DNA of 64,000 nt, taken from NCBI RefSeq assembly GCF_030272705.1, contig NZ_JARFYM010000008.1, forward strand, positions 62,001 through 126,000, read 5' to 3'. This document shows positions 25,868 through 35,297 of the stretch, in pieces (within the stretch, counting starts at the first letter, position 1; the number at the start of each line of letters is the position of its first letter). The notes under the pieces were generated by a model, which saw only the letters and a program-made list of their open reading frames with translations, was not told the DNA's origin and made no database searches. The DNA comes from Rhizobium mayense. GTDB taxonomy: Bacteria; Pseudomonadota; Alphaproteobacteria; Rhizobiales; Rhizobiaceae. The position numbers and the translations under genes are program-made.

Positions 25868-25883
25868 TGTTTCACGTGAAGCG
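25868..25883. promoter_or_regulatory. parS-like site (14/16)
   Basis: TGTTTCACGTGAAGCG matches the consensus TGTTTCACGTGAAACA at 14 positions, with the TTTCACGTGAA core intact. It lies in the intergenic region between asd and the transglycosylase gene. Confidence 0.6.
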
Positions 25884-26038
25884 AAAATATTGATCGCTTA
25901 AACGTGATAATGACAGAATCGCTGGATACTGGCATGGTCCGGTGACAACAAGACCGCGTATAAGCCCGGAAATACAAGGCTTACGCGCCATCGAAAACGG
26001 TTACCGCGCCGCGCGCGGTAAGAATTCGGGGACTCTGA

Positions 26039-26857
26039 ATGCGCATGACAAAGTCTGGAATGGCAGCTCTCGTGGCAGGCGGGTTGCTGTTGGTGCCCTT
26101 TGCGGCGAATGCGGCATCTTGCGGCAACTCCTCCGCCGGTTTTGAGAATTGGGTACAGCAATTCAAGCAGGAAGCGCAGGCTCAGGGCGTCAGCGCCTCC
26201 GTCCTCGACCGAGCCTTTGCCAACGTTCACTACAATCAACCAACCATCCGCGCCGATCGCGGTCAGAAGAGCTTCAAGCTCTCCTTCGACGAGTTCATGA
26301 AGAAGCGCGGCGGCCAGCAGATCATCAGCCGCGGCAGGAACATGAAGCAGGCCAATGCCGCCTTGTTCCAAAAAATCGAGAAGCGTTTCGGCGTGCCCGC
26401 CGGCCCGATCATCGCCATCTGGGGCATGGAAACCGGTTTCGGCGGCTTTATGGGCGACCAGCACACGCTCTCGGCCGTGTCGACCCTTGCCTATGACTGC
26501 CGCCGCTCCGATTTCTTCACCGATCAGCTCTATGCCGCCCTCAAGCTTGTCGGCGAAGGTTATCTCAGCCCGTCCGCCCGCGGCGCGGCCCATGGTGAAA
26601 TCGGCCAGACGCAGTTCATGCCGAAGAACGTCGTCAATTTCGGCGTCGACGGCGATGGCGACGGCAAGGTCGATCTGGTCGGTTCCCGCGCCGACGCGCT
26701 GGCCTCGACCGCAAACTTCCTGAGGGGCCATGGCTGGCAGCCGGGTCTCGGCTATCAGCCCGGCGAACCGAATTTCGCAGCGATCGGCGGCTGGAACGAT
26801 GCAGTGGTCTACCAGCAGGCAATCGCCTATATCGGCAAGCAGATCGACGGCCAATAA
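26039..26857 (+). CDS. Lytic murein transglycosylase, MltB-like (GH103)
   Basis: 272 residues. A signal peptide with likely cleavage after ANA at residue 25 gives a periplasmic enzyme without a lipobox. The GH103 core is clear: LDRAFANVHYNQPTIRAD, KIEKRFGVPAGPIIAIWGMETGFG with the catalytic Glu131, and GEIGQTQFMPKNVVNFGVDGDGDGKVDL (cited by GEIGQTQFMP) with a GDGDGK motif, then ALASTANFLRGHGW. It cleaves glycan strands to 1,6-anhydromuropeptides. It lacks the C-terminal peptidoglycan-binding domain found in many relatives. The rightward neighbour is convergent. Confidence 0.92.
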   Translation: MRMTKSGMAALVAGGLLLVPFAANAASCGNSSAGFENWVQQFKQEAQAQGVSASVLDRAFANVHYNQPTIRADRGQKSFKLSFDEFMKKRGGQQIISRGRNMKQANAALFQKIEKRFGVPAGPIIAIWGMETGFGGFMGDQHTLSAVSTLAYDCRRSDFFTDQLYAALKLVGEGYLSPSARGAAHGEIGQTQFMPKNVVNFGVDGDGDGKVDLVGSRADALASTANFLRGHGWQPGLGYQPGEPNFAAIGGWNDAVVYQQAIAYIGKQIDGQ

Positions 26858-26878
26858 CTACGGCGGCAAATCAACAAG

Positions 26879-26913
26879 AGGCGCTTCGCCCAAATGGTCT
26901 GGAGCGCCTTTTT
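26879..26913. terminator. Bidirectional terminator between the transglycosylase and carbonic anhydrase genes
   Basis: AGGCGCT (26879-26885) pairs with AGCGCCT (26903-26909), followed by a T-run on the + strand (TTTTTCG). The flanking genes converge, so one hairpin can serve both. Confidence 0.7.
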
Positions 26914-26932
26914 CGTTTGTCCTATCGCATCC

Positions 26933-27571
26933 TCAGATTTCCGGCCGGATGAAATCGCGCGTCTTCGGGTCCATCACCCACAGCTCGCCGGTCGAGATAT
27001 CGAACCATGCGCCGTGCAGGTTCAATTTCCCTTCCTCCTCCAGCGCCTTGATATCGGGAAAGCTGCGCAGATTGTTGAGCGAATTGCGGATGGAAATGCG
27101 CTCCAGCGCCGTCTGCCGCTCGGCCGGCGTCATAACGTCATTGCTTTGGATCTGCTCGGCGGCCGGCTTCACGAGGCCCATCCACCGGCCGATGAAATCG
27201 CCCGGCGACAGCGGCTCGGCATTCGGGTCCAATGCGGCGCGAATGCCGCCGCAGCGACCATGCCCCATGACGACGATATCCGAAACCTTCAGTGACTGTA
27301 CCGCGAATTCCAGAGCTGCGGACGTCGAGTGAAAATGACCATCCGGCTCATAGGGCGGCACCATGTTGGCGACGTTGCGGATGACGAAAAGCTCTCCGGG
27401 ACCAGCATCGAAAATGGTCTCCGGCGCCGAGCGGCTGTCGGAACAGGCAATCACCAGGGTCGCGGGCTGCTGACCTTCCTCCGCCAGGCTACGATAGCGT
27501 TCGCGCTCGTCGACGTAACGCCCGCTCATGAAGTTGCGATAGCCGTTCAGAAGGGAGGTAGGAAAGCTCAT
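26933..27571 (-). CDS. Beta-carbonic anhydrase
   Basis: 212 residues. Zinc ligands are Cys43 (CSDSR, with the Asp45-Arg47 dyad), His104 and Cys107 (GHGRCGG), as in beta-class enzymes. It interconverts CO2 and bicarbonate, supplying bicarbonate for carboxylations. Conserved FVIRNVANMVPPYEPDG and SLKVSDIVVMGHGRCGG confirm the class, and there is no signal peptide. It is transcribed leftward, 73 bp after the start side of the pyridoxal kinase gene end. Confidence 0.95.
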   Translation of the reverse strand: MSFPTSLLNGYRNFMSGRYVDERERYRSLAEEGQQPATLVIACSDSRSAPETIFDAGPGELFVIRNVANMVPPYEPDGHFHSTSAALEFAVQSLKVSDIVVMGHGRCGGIRAALDPNAEPLSPGDFIGRWMGLVKPAAEQIQSNDVMTPAERQTALERISIRNSLNNLRSFPDIKALEEEGKLNLHGAWFDISTGELWVMDPKTRDFIRPEI

Positions 27572-27644
27572 GACACTGAATTACAGTGCAGCGCGGCCGA
27601 TGGCAACTATTGCACCGCAAAAACCTCCCCGGCACGGCGGGCAG

Positions 27645-28520
27645 CTATTTTTTCCGTCTTTGCGCGGGGTGCAGCAGGCGCCGCATCTGCACCATCGCCA
27701 TCGGCGTCGACAGGCTGGACGCGTCGGCGGCGAGCGTCAGCTCGTCACTGCCGCGCTTGACCGCCCGGGCGAGCACCTCATAGACGCTGGCCGTAGTCAA
27801 TTGCAAAGCCCGCTCTTCGTCCATGCCGGAAAGAAGCCGCGACAGGAACACGGCCGAGAGCAGATCGCCGAGCCCGTTTGGCGCATTGTCGATACTGCGA
27901 TGTTCGGCCAACAGCGCGTTGCGGCCGCTGAGATAGAGATTGCCGATGCCGCCGGTCATCATCGGCACAGCCGACGTCACCAGCATGCGTGACGGTCCTA
28001 GCGCCAAAGCGGCGTCCATGACGGCATTGTTGTCCTCCAGCGGCGCACCCGCGAGCCAGGCAAGCTCGTAGCGGTTCGGCGTCGCCAGTGAAGCTAGCGG
28101 AATGAGGTGATCGCGGATTGCTTCCGCAGTTGCCTCGGGAACGTAGAGTCCGCCGGCATCGCCGATCACCGGATCGCAGGCATAGAAGAGGCCGGGGTTC
28201 TTTTCCCGCAGTGCCGTCACCAGTCGGGCGACGGAGCGTGCCTGCGCGGCATTGCCGAAATAACCCGACAATACAGCCTTTACCTCCGACAGCCAGGGCG
28301 CGGCGATGAGATCGTCGATCGCGTGGTCGAAATCCGTTTCGTTGAAAGTCAGCCTCGTCGAACGGCCATGGCCGGGATGCCAGGGCAAAACGACGGTCGG
28401 CAGCGCCCAGACCGGATGCCCCAAGGTTTCGAGCGCGAACACGGCGGCGCGGTTGCCGACGGAACCTCTGACGACATGGCTGGAGATGACGATAACGGCG
28501 CCCGCCGCAGTATCCGACAT
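27645..28520 (-). CDS. pdxY: Pyridoxal kinase PdxY
   Basis: 291 residues, ribokinase-superfamily B6 salvage kinase. The signatures are VIVISSHVVRGSVGNRAAVFALE (VRGSVGNRA), PGHGRSTR, the strand LFYACDPVIGD, TPNRYELAWL, and the phosphoryl-transfer region NGLGDLLSAVFL with catalytic Asp219. The C-terminus extends some 15 residues beyond the core and is basic. It phosphorylates pyridoxal, pyridoxine or pyridoxamine with ATP. The 296-bp gap upstream, towards the NAD-GDH gene, shows no additional gene. Confidence 0.92.
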   Translation of the reverse strand: MSDTAAGAVIVISSHVVRGSVGNRAAVFALETLGHPVWALPTVVLPWHPGHGRSTRLTFNETDFDHAIDDLIAAPWLSEVKAVLSGYFGNAAQARSVARLVTALREKNPGLFYACDPVIGDAGGLYVPEATAEAIRDHLIPLASLATPNRYELAWLAGAPLEDNNAVMDAALALGPSRMLVTSAVPMMTGGIGNLYLSGRNALLAEHRSIDNAPNGLGDLLSAVFLSRLLSGMDEERALQLTTASVYEVLARAVKRGSDELTLAADASSLSTPMAMVQMRRLLHPAQRRKK

Positions 28521-28816
28521 GATGTTTGCTTCCAGTTACGATCTTGCGACTTCGATGGCGCGTTGATGATCTCTTTATCGGCACTCTGTCAACTACACTT
28601 CACAGAGTCATGAAACCCTCTGTTGAGTAGCGAATACCCGCCAATTTTGCCCCAATCTTCATGCGGTTTGCAGTGTGATCTTTCAGGCCAGCAAGAATCT
28701 TCAAAATTCGAGGCCAGATCGGTCGAAAAGCAATGAAATCCGCATTCATTTTGCCAGTTTTTTCGTTAGACCTTCTGATAAGGTGACCAAAACTCTTGAA
28801 ATATGGGAGGAATTTC

Positions 28817-31800
28817 ATGGCATCCAGGACCAATCCGAAGCGCGAAAAGCAGATCGAAGCAGCGCGCAAGATCGCGGCCGCGACCGGCGAGGCACATCTC
28901 GATCCGGAGATTCTGTTCGGTCGGGCGAGCAACGACGATTTGGAGCGCTACAGCCCGGAAATGCTTGCTCTCGCTTCCGTGCATGCGGCCAGGGAACTGG
29001 CAGCCTGGAGCGGCACTTCTCCGCGCGTTAGTATTGAGCAGATCGCCAATATCGACCCCGACGGCGTACCCGTATCGATCCTGTCGATCACCGACCACAA
29101 CATGCCCTTCCTCTACGAATCGTCCATGGGCGAGGTGACGAGCACCTATCGCGACCTTTACATGGCCGTGCACCCGATCCTCGTCGTCGAGGACGGCAAG
29201 CAGCCCGCGCTTTATTCCGCCGACCAACCGAGCGATCCCTCCCATCGCGTCAGCCATATCCAACTGCATCTGTCGCCGCTGACCGGAGCACAGACAGCGG
29301 ACCTGATCAAGCGCGTGCAAACCGTGCTCGATCAGACTCATCTGACCGTTTCCGACTGGAAGCCGATGCTGGCGCGGCTGGACACGGTGATAACAGAGCT
29401 TTCCACCTATGAGGCGGCCGCCCGCCGCAAGTCGGATCGTGACGAGGCGCTGGCCTTCCTCGCCTGGCTGCGCGACGGCAACTTCACCTTCCTCGGCATG
29501 CGCGAATATGTCTATTCTGGCAAGGGCGCAGACGCCAAGGTGGAGCGCGACCGCGGCGCCGGCCTCGGCATCCTCTCCAATCCCGATGTTCGTGTCCTGC
29601 GCCAGGGCAAGGACGCGGTCACCACCACGCCGGAAATCCTCGCCTTCCTCGATGGGCCCGATTTTCTGATCGTCACCAAGGCCAATGTGAAGTCGGTCGT
29701 CCACCGCCGCGCCTATATGGACTATGTCGGCGTCAAGCGTTTTGACGCCGACGGCAATGTCACCGGCGAACTACGCATCGTCGGCCTCTACACCTCCACG
29801 GCATACACCAGCGCTGCCGCCGAGGTGCCGTTGCTGCGTTCGAAGGTGCAGAAGGTCAAGGACCACTTCGGCTTCGACCCGGCCAGCCATTCCGGGCGCA
29901 TGCTGGACAACACCCTGGAATCCTATCCTCGCGACGATCTCTTCCAGATCGACACGACGCTGCTCGCAAGCTTTGCCGAACAGATCAACGACCTTGCCGA
30001 CCGACCCCGCGTGCGCGCATTGCCGCGCATCGACCATTTCGACCGTTTCGTCTCTGTGATCGTCTATGTGCCCCGCGAAGAATATGATTCCGTCGTCCGC
30101 GAGAAGATCGGCAATTATCTGAAGACCGTCTATGACGGCCGCGTTTCCGCCTACTATCCAGCCTTCCCGGAAGGCGGCGTTGCTCGTGTGCATTTCATCA
30201 TCGGCCGCAGCGTCGGCAAGACTCCGCATATTCCTCAGGCCAAGCTCGAAGAGGCGATCCGCGCCATCACAGCCCGCTGGGACGATCGCTTCGAAATGCT
30301 GGCCGGACCGAAGGCGCCGCATATCTCCGTCAGCCAGGCCTTCCAGGAGGCCTTTTCGCCGGACGATGCCGTTGCCGACCTGCCCGACATCACGGCCACC
30401 GCCGGCGTCGACGAGACCCGCATCGCCTTCTACATCCGCAAGGACGAAGCGGGGGATATCCTGTCGCTGAAGATCTTTCACGGCAATGGCAACTTGGCGC
30501 TGTCGCGCCGCGTGCCGCTGCTCGAAAATCTCGGTTTCAACGTCCTGAGCGAGCGGACCTTCGACATATACGTCACCGCCAAGGATGGCGCGACCGGCCA
30601 TGTCGTTCTCCACGACATGGAACTGGAAGCCCGCAGCGGCGTGACGATCGATCTCGCTCGGCACGGCGCAGCGCTTGAGGAAGCCTTCCTCGCCGCCTTC
30701 GGCGGCGCGATCGATAATGACGGCTTCAACCGGCTTATCGTCTCAGCCGATCTGTCCGCCCGCGAAGCCAACGTCTTGCGCGCCTATGCCCGTTATCTCC
30801 GCCAAGCCGGCATCGCCTATTCGCAGGATTACATCGCCGCGACGCTGGACAAATATCCGCGCATCGCAGCTTCGATCTTCCGCTTGTTCCATGACACGCT
30901 CGACCCCAAGGTCAGCGACAAGAACCGCTCGAAAAGGCTTTCCGAGCTGCATGCGACCATCGAAACCGAACTCGCCGATGTTCCGAGCCTCGACGATGAC
31001 CGGATTCTCCGCCGCTACGTCAACGCGGTCGATGCGACGCTGCGCACCAACTACTTCCAGAAAAGCCCGGACGGCACGCCAAGGGCCATGCTTGCCTTCA
31101 AGCTCGACCCGAAATTGCTGGATGGTCTGCCCGAGCCGCGGCCTTTCCGCGAAATCTTCGTCTACGGTGTCGAGGTCGAGGGCGTGCACCTGCGGTTCGG
31201 CAAGGTCGCCCGCGGTGGCCTGCGGTGGTCGGATCGCGCTGAAGACTACCGCACCGAGGTTCTGGGCCTGGTAAAGGCGCAGCAAGTGAAGAATGCCGTC
31301 ATCGTGCCGGTCGGTGCCAAGGGCGGCTTCTATCCGAAGAGACTTCCGGTCGGCGGCAGCCGCGACGAGATCTTCAATGCCGGTCGCGAAGCCTACAAGA
31401 CCTACATCCGCACGCTGCTATCGATCACCGACAATATTTCCGGCACGGATGTCGTTCCGCCGTCGGATACGGTGCGGCTGGATGGTGACGATCCCTATTT
31501 CGTCGTCGCCGCCGACAAGGGCACCGCTACTTTCTCCGACACGGCCAATGCCCTGGCGCAGGAAGCCGGCTTCTGGCTCGACGACGCCTTCGCCTCTGGC
31601 GGTTCAGCCGGTTACGACCACAAGAAGATGGGCATCACCGCCCGCGGTGCCTGGGAGACTGTCAAACGTCACTTCCGTGAAATGGATATCGACATCCAGA
31701 CATCGCCTTTCACCGTCGCCGGCGTCGGCGACATGTCCGGAGACGTCTTCGGCAACGGCATGCTGCTGTCGCCGAAAATCCGCCTGCTCGCCGCCTTCGA

Positions 31801-33607
31801 TCACCGCGACATCTTCATCGATCCCGATCCGGATATGGAAATGACGCTTGCCGAACGTCAGCGGCTCTTCAATCTTGCCCGCTCGAGCTGGCAGGATTTC
31901 GACAAGAGCATCCTGTCGAAAGGTGCAATGATCATCTCGCGTTTGGCGAAATCGGTAACGCTGACGCCGGAAGCCGCTGCCGCCATCGGCATCGACAAGA
32001 CGGTGGCGACGCCCTTCGAGATCATCACGGCGATCCTGAAGAGCCCTGTGGACCTGCTCTGGTTCGGCGGCATCGGCACCTATGTGAAGGCGCCGGCCGA
32101 AACGGATTCGGAAGTCGGCGATCGCGCCAACGATCCGATCCGCGTCACCGCGGAAGAGGTTCGCGCCAGGGTGATCGGGGAGGGCGCTAATCTCGGTGTC
32201 ACCCAGAAGGGCCGCATCGCCTATGGCCTCAAGGGCGGACGCTGCAATTCCGACGCCATCGACAATTCCGCTGGTGTCAACACCTCGGACGTCGAGGTCA
32301 ACATCAAGATCGCGCTGGCCTCCGCCATGTTCGACGGCCGCCTGACGCGCGCCAAGCGCGATACGCTGCTGGCGTCGATGACCGACGAAGTGGCGACGCT
32401 CGTACTGCGCAACAATTATCTGCAGTCGCTGGCAATCTCGTTGACCGAACGCAAAGGCACCGGCAACGGCCTGGAGCTGAGCCGCTTCATGAGCGTTCTC
32501 GAAGCGGCCAAGCAGCTCAACCGCAAGGTCGAGACACTGCCGGACGACCAGACGTTTGCCGAGCGTTACGCCAACGGCCGACCGCTCAGCCGTGCTGAGA
32601 TCGGTGTCCTGCTCTCCTATGCCAAGATCGTGCTCTTCGACGCCCTGGCAGCGAGCGACCTGCCGGATGACCCCTATTTCGCCGCGACGCTCAGCCGTTA
32701 TTTCCCGGCGAAAATGCAGCGCTCCAATGCCGGCGATATCGCCGGCCATCGGCTGCGCCGCGAAATCATCGCGACGGCGCTCGCAAACGAAGCGATCAAC
32801 CGCGGCGGTCCGGGCTTTGCCGTCAGCATGATGGATGCGACGGCGGCGTCTGCCGCCGAGGTGGTCAAGGCTGCCGTGCTAGCCCGCGACGGCTTCGATC
32901 TCGACCGGCTCTGGAACGAAACCGATGCATTGGACGGCAAGGTCGGCGGCCAGACGCAGAACCGTGTTTACGGCGAAATCACCGAGGTCTACACGGCTCT
33001 CACCCGCCTGTTGCTGAAAACCGGTGCGGCCAAAGGTAATATCGAAGAAACCGTTAGCCGGCTTCAAGCAGCGTTGAAAAAGCTGCGTCCGATCTTCCTC
33101 AGCCATATCCCTGCGGATTTCGCGGCCGAAATCGCTGCCCGACAAGCGGAATACGAGGTCGCCGGTCTTCCGGAGAGGCTTGCTTCCGAGATCGCGACGA
33201 TCTACGCGCTCGTCCTCGTACCGGAGATCATGCAGATCGCCGAGCGCACCGGCGATACGCTCAATCGCGCCGCCGAAAGCTACTTCACCGTGTCGCAGAC
33301 TTTCCGTGTCGGTCGCCTGCTGCTCGCCGGCAGCCGCATCATTACCGGCGATCACTATGAAAGCTTGGCCTTGGCGCGCAGCCTCGACCAGATCGCCGGC
33401 GCCCGTCGTGATATCGTCATCTCGGCACTGAGCAACCATCCCAAGGACAAACAACCGATCCTGGCATGGCACGCCGAAGACCGCATCCGCATCAACCGCA
33501 TTGCCGAAGAGCTTGTGGGCCTCAGCGAAAGCGGCGATCCGAACCTTGCCCGGATCACCGTCGCCGCCGGCCTCCTGACCGACCTTGCGCACGACCGGGC
33601 GAGATGA
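28817..33607 (+). CDS. NAD-specific glutamate dehydrogenase, large (180-kDa) class
   Basis: 1596 residues from ATG 28817, preceded by GGGAGG at 28805. This is the L-GDH180 family typical of alphaproteobacteria. It has an N-terminal ACT-like regulatory half (residues to about 700), a catalytic domain with FGKVARGGLRWSDRAEDYRTEVLGL and PVGAKGGFYPKRLP, then an NAD-binding region (GNGMLLSPKIRLLAAFDHRDIFIDP and RVIGEGANLGVTQKGRI, cited in short). It deaminates glutamate to 2-oxoglutarate, feeding the TCA cycle. It is a single-gene unit. The unusual length matches the family's normal 1550-1650 residues. Confidence 0.95.
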   Translation: MASRTNPKREKQIEAARKIAAATGEAHLDPEILFGRASNDDLERYSPEMLALASVHAARELAAWSGTSPRVSIEQIANIDPDGVPVSILSITDHNMPFLYESSMGEVTSTYRDLYMAVHPILVVEDGKQPALYSADQPSDPSHRVSHIQLHLSPLTGAQTADLIKRVQTVLDQTHLTVSDWKPMLARLDTVITELSTYEAAARRKSDRDEALAFLAWLRDGNFTFLGMREYVYSGKGADAKVERDRGAGLGILSNPDVRVLRQGKDAVTTTPEILAFLDGPDFLIVTKANVKSVVHRRAYMDYVGVKRFDADGNVTGELRIVGLYTSTAYTSAAAEVPLLRSKVQKVKDHFGFDPASHSGRMLDNTLESYPRDDLFQIDTTLLASFAEQINDLADRPRVRALPRIDHFDRFVSVIVYVPREEYDSVVREKIGNYLKTVYDGRVSAYYPAFPEGGVARVHFIIGRSVGKTPHIPQAKLEEAIRAITARWDDRFEMLAGPKAPHISVSQAFQEAFSPDDAVADLPDITATAGVDETRIAFYIRKDEAGDILSLKIFHGNGNLALSRRVPLLENLGFNVLSERTFDIYVTAKDGATGHVVLHDMELEARSGVTIDLARHGAALEEAFLAAFGGAIDNDGFNRLIVSADLSAREANVLRAYARYLRQAGIAYSQDYIAATLDKYPRIAASIFRLFHDTLDPKVSDKNRSKRLSELHATIETELADVPSLDDDRILRRYVNAVDATLRTNYFQKSPDGTPRAMLAFKLDPKLLDGLPEPRPFREIFVYGVEVEGVHLRFGKVARGGLRWSDRAEDYRTEVLGLVKAQQVKNAVIVPVGAKGGFYPKRLPVGGSRDEIFNAGREAYKTYIRTLLSITDNISGTDVVPPSDTVRLDGDDPYFVVAADKGTATFSDTANALAQEAGFWLDDAFASGGSAGYDHKKMGITARGAWETVKRHFREMDIDIQTSPFTVAGVGDMSGDVFGNGMLLSPKIRLLAAFDHRDIFIDPDPDMEMTLAERQRLFNLARSSWQDFDKSILSKGAMIISRLAKSVTLTPEAAAAIGIDKTVATPFEIITAILKSPVDLLWFGGIGTYVKAPAETDSEVGDRANDPIRVTAEEVRARVIGEGANLGVTQKGRIAYGLKGGRCNSDAIDNSAGVNTSDVEVNIKIALASAMFDGRLTRAKRDTLLASMTDEVATLVLRNNYLQSLAISLTERKGTGNGLELSRFMSVLEAAKQLNRKVETLPDDQTFAERYANGRPLSRAEIGVLLSYAKIVLFDALAASDLPDDPYFAATLSRYFPAKMQRSNAGDIAGHRLRREIIATALANEAINRGGPGFAVSMMDATAASAAEVVKAAVLARDGFDLDRLWNETDALDGKVGGQTQNRVYGEITEVYTALTRLLLKTGAAKGNIEETVSRLQAALKKLRPIFLSHIPADFAAEIAARQAEYEVAGLPERLASEIATIYALVLVPEIMQIAERTGDTLNRAAESYFTVSQTFRVGRLLLAGSRIITGDHYESLALARSLDQIAGARRDIVISALSNHPKDKQPILAWHAEDRIRINRIAEELVGLSESGDPNLARITVAAGLLTDLAHDRAR

Positions 33608-33625
33608 GACAGTCCGCCCGGCTCG

Positions 33626-33722
33626 ATAGAGCAATTCCAGGAAAAGTGCGAAGCGGTTTTCCTGGAATGTGTAAAAACAAAGGGATAGAGCGGCAAAGCG
33701 ATTCCGTGAAACGCTGAACCGC
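33626..33722. repeat. Rhizobial intergenic repeat with two inverted repeats, after NAD-GDH
   Basis: ATTCCAGGAAAA (33634-33645) and TTTTCCTGGAAT (33657-33668) are perfect complements. This is followed by GTGTAAAAACAAAGGGATAG and an AGCG-rich half. The pattern (GAGCAATTCC, GGAAAAGTGCGAAGCGGTTTTCC, AACAAAGGGATAGAGCG) is a common rhizobial intergenic element, cited here in parts. It begins 19 bp after the GDH stop and probably also ends transcription. Confidence 0.75.
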
Positions 33723-33757
33723 ACTAGCCGCGCTATGGGATCAGGGGCAGGAATTTG

Positions 33758-35143
33758 GTGGCCACGGAAATTAGGGACGATGCGCCTGCAAAAGTGCCGG
33801 CGCGTGGCATCTGGGGATGGATGTTCTTCGACTGGGCGGCGCAACCGTTCTTCACCGTCGTCACCACCTTCATCTTTGGCCCCTATTTCGTCGCAAGGCT
33901 GACGGCGGATCCTGTCTCGGCGCAGACGACCTGGAGCAATATGGCGACGATTTCCTCGGTGATCATCGCCATACTGTCACCGGTGCTCGGCTCGATCGCC
34001 GATCAATCCGGCGCGCGCAAACCCTGGATCGCCTTTTTCGCCGTTATCAAGATCATCAGCCTCTTCTGCCTTTGGGGCGCCGCACCCGGCTCACCGGTCA
34101 TTTATCCCGTCATCTTCATGATCCTCGCCTCGATCTCGGCCGAGTTTTCAATCGTCTTCAACGACTCGATGATGCCGCGGCTCGTCGGCAAGAGCGATAT
34201 CGGCCGGCTGTCGAATGCTGCCTGGGGCCTCGGCTATCTTGGCGGCATGATCGTGCTCATCTCCGTCGTGGCGCTTTTGGCCGGCAACCCGCAAACCGGC
34301 AAGACCATCCTCGGCCTGACACCGCTCTTCGGCCTCGACGCCACCCTCGGGGAGGATGCACGCATCACCGGGCCGATTTCCGCCGTCTGGTATTTTCTCT
34401 TCATTCTGCCGATGTTTTTCTTCACGCCGGATGCTCCCCGCGGCCGGCCGTTCGGTGCAGCGGTTCGCTCCGGCCTGAATGAACTCGCGACGACGCTTGG
34501 CGAGCTGAAGCGCCGCCGGGGCATCAGCCTTTTCCTGCTGGCGCGCATGATCTACCAGGACGGCGTCAACGGCCTGCTGATCCTCGGCGGCACCTTCGCC
34601 GCTGGCATGTTCGGCTGGGCGACCATCGAGATCGGCATTTACGGCATCATCCTCAACGTCGTCGCCATTTTCGGCTGTTTCGCCGCAGGTTATGTCGACC
34701 GCTGGCTGGGTTCCAAGATAACGGTCGTCATCAGTCTGACCATGCTGCTGCTGGCGGCACTCGGCATCATCTCCACAGGACCGGGCTTCACGCTGTTCGG
34801 CTTCGTGCCGCTTTCGACCGTGAGCTCCGGCGGCCTGTTCGGCACTGCCGCGGAAAAGGCCTATATCGCCTACGGCCTGCTGATCGGCCTCGCATTCGGC
34901 CCGGTGCAGGCCTCCTCGCGCTCCTATCTGGCCCGCAGCGTCAGCCTTGCCGAAGCGGGCCGCTATTTCGGCATCTACGCGCTCTCGGGCCGCGCCACCA
35001 GCTTCATGGCGACCCTGTTCTTCTCGCTGATCACCTTTTGGAGCGGCTCTGCCCGCCTCGGCATGGCAACGCTCATCGTCTTCCTCGCCGGCGGGCTGCT
35101 GCTTCTGCTGCCGACGCCCTATCCCGCCGATAAGGTAAAATAG
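33758..35143 (+). CDS. MFS permease of the UMF1/Atg22-like family
   Basis: About 461 residues from GTG 33758 (a TTG directly before, at 33755, is the alternative); GGGGCAGGA precedes. Roughly 11-12 membrane segments are visible. The family-typical N-terminus is GWMFFDWAAQPFFTVVTTFIFGPYF (first segment WMFFDWAAQPFFT), with SPVLGSIADQSGARKPW and a matching second half FGPVQASSRSYLAR. The UMF1 group relates to yeast vacuolar effluxer Atg22; substrates in bacteria are unknown. It is a single-gene unit between two repeat elements. Confidence 0.85.
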   Translation: MATEIRDDAPAKVPARGIWGWMFFDWAAQPFFTVVTTFIFGPYFVARLTADPVSAQTTWSNMATISSVIIAILSPVLGSIADQSGARKPWIAFFAVIKIISLFCLWGAAPGSPVIYPVIFMILASISAEFSIVFNDSMMPRLVGKSDIGRLSNAAWGLGYLGGMIVLISVVALLAGNPQTGKTILGLTPLFGLDATLGEDARITGPISAVWYFLFILPMFFFTPDAPRGRPFGAAVRSGLNELATTLGELKRRRGISLFLLARMIYQDGVNGLLILGGTFAAGMFGWATIEIGIYGIILNVVAIFGCFAAGYVDRWLGSKITVVISLTMLLLAALGIISTGPGFTLFGFVPLSTVSSGGLFGTAAEKAYIAYGLLIGLAFGPVQASSRSYLARSVSLAEAGRYFGIYALSGRATSFMATLFFSLITFWSGSARLGMATLIVFLAGGLLLLLPTPYPADKVK

Positions 35144-35185
35144 GGATATCCCTCTTTCAATTTGGGGATATGCCTTGAGGAGTAG

Positions 35186-35230
35186 CCCTCATGGTGAGGA
35201 GGCCCGAAGGGCCGTCTCGAACCACGAGGG
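35186..35230. repeat. 45-bp palindromic intergenic repeat, copy 2
   Basis: CCCTCATGGT (35186-35195) and ACCACGAGGG (35221-35230) form the arms, with GGCCCGAAGGGCC in the centre. Its reverse complement matches the element at 18446-18490 at 44 of 45 bases. It lies 42 bp after the MFS gene stop, between convergent genes. Confidence 0.85.
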
Positions 35231-35248
35231 CGGGTGGCTACTTCCGGG

Positions 35249-35285
35249 CCACCCTCGTCCTTCGACAAGCTCAAGATGAGGGTGG
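35249..35285. repeat. Second repeat class, inverse orientation to the element at 15332
   Basis: CCACCCTC (35249-35256) and GAGGGTGG (35278-35285) form perfect outer arms around GTCCTTCGACAAGCTCAAGAT. Its reverse complement differs from 15332-15359 at two positions. It lies 13 bp from the purH stop. Confidence 0.75.
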
Positions 35286-35297
35286 AGCCAGCTCTAC

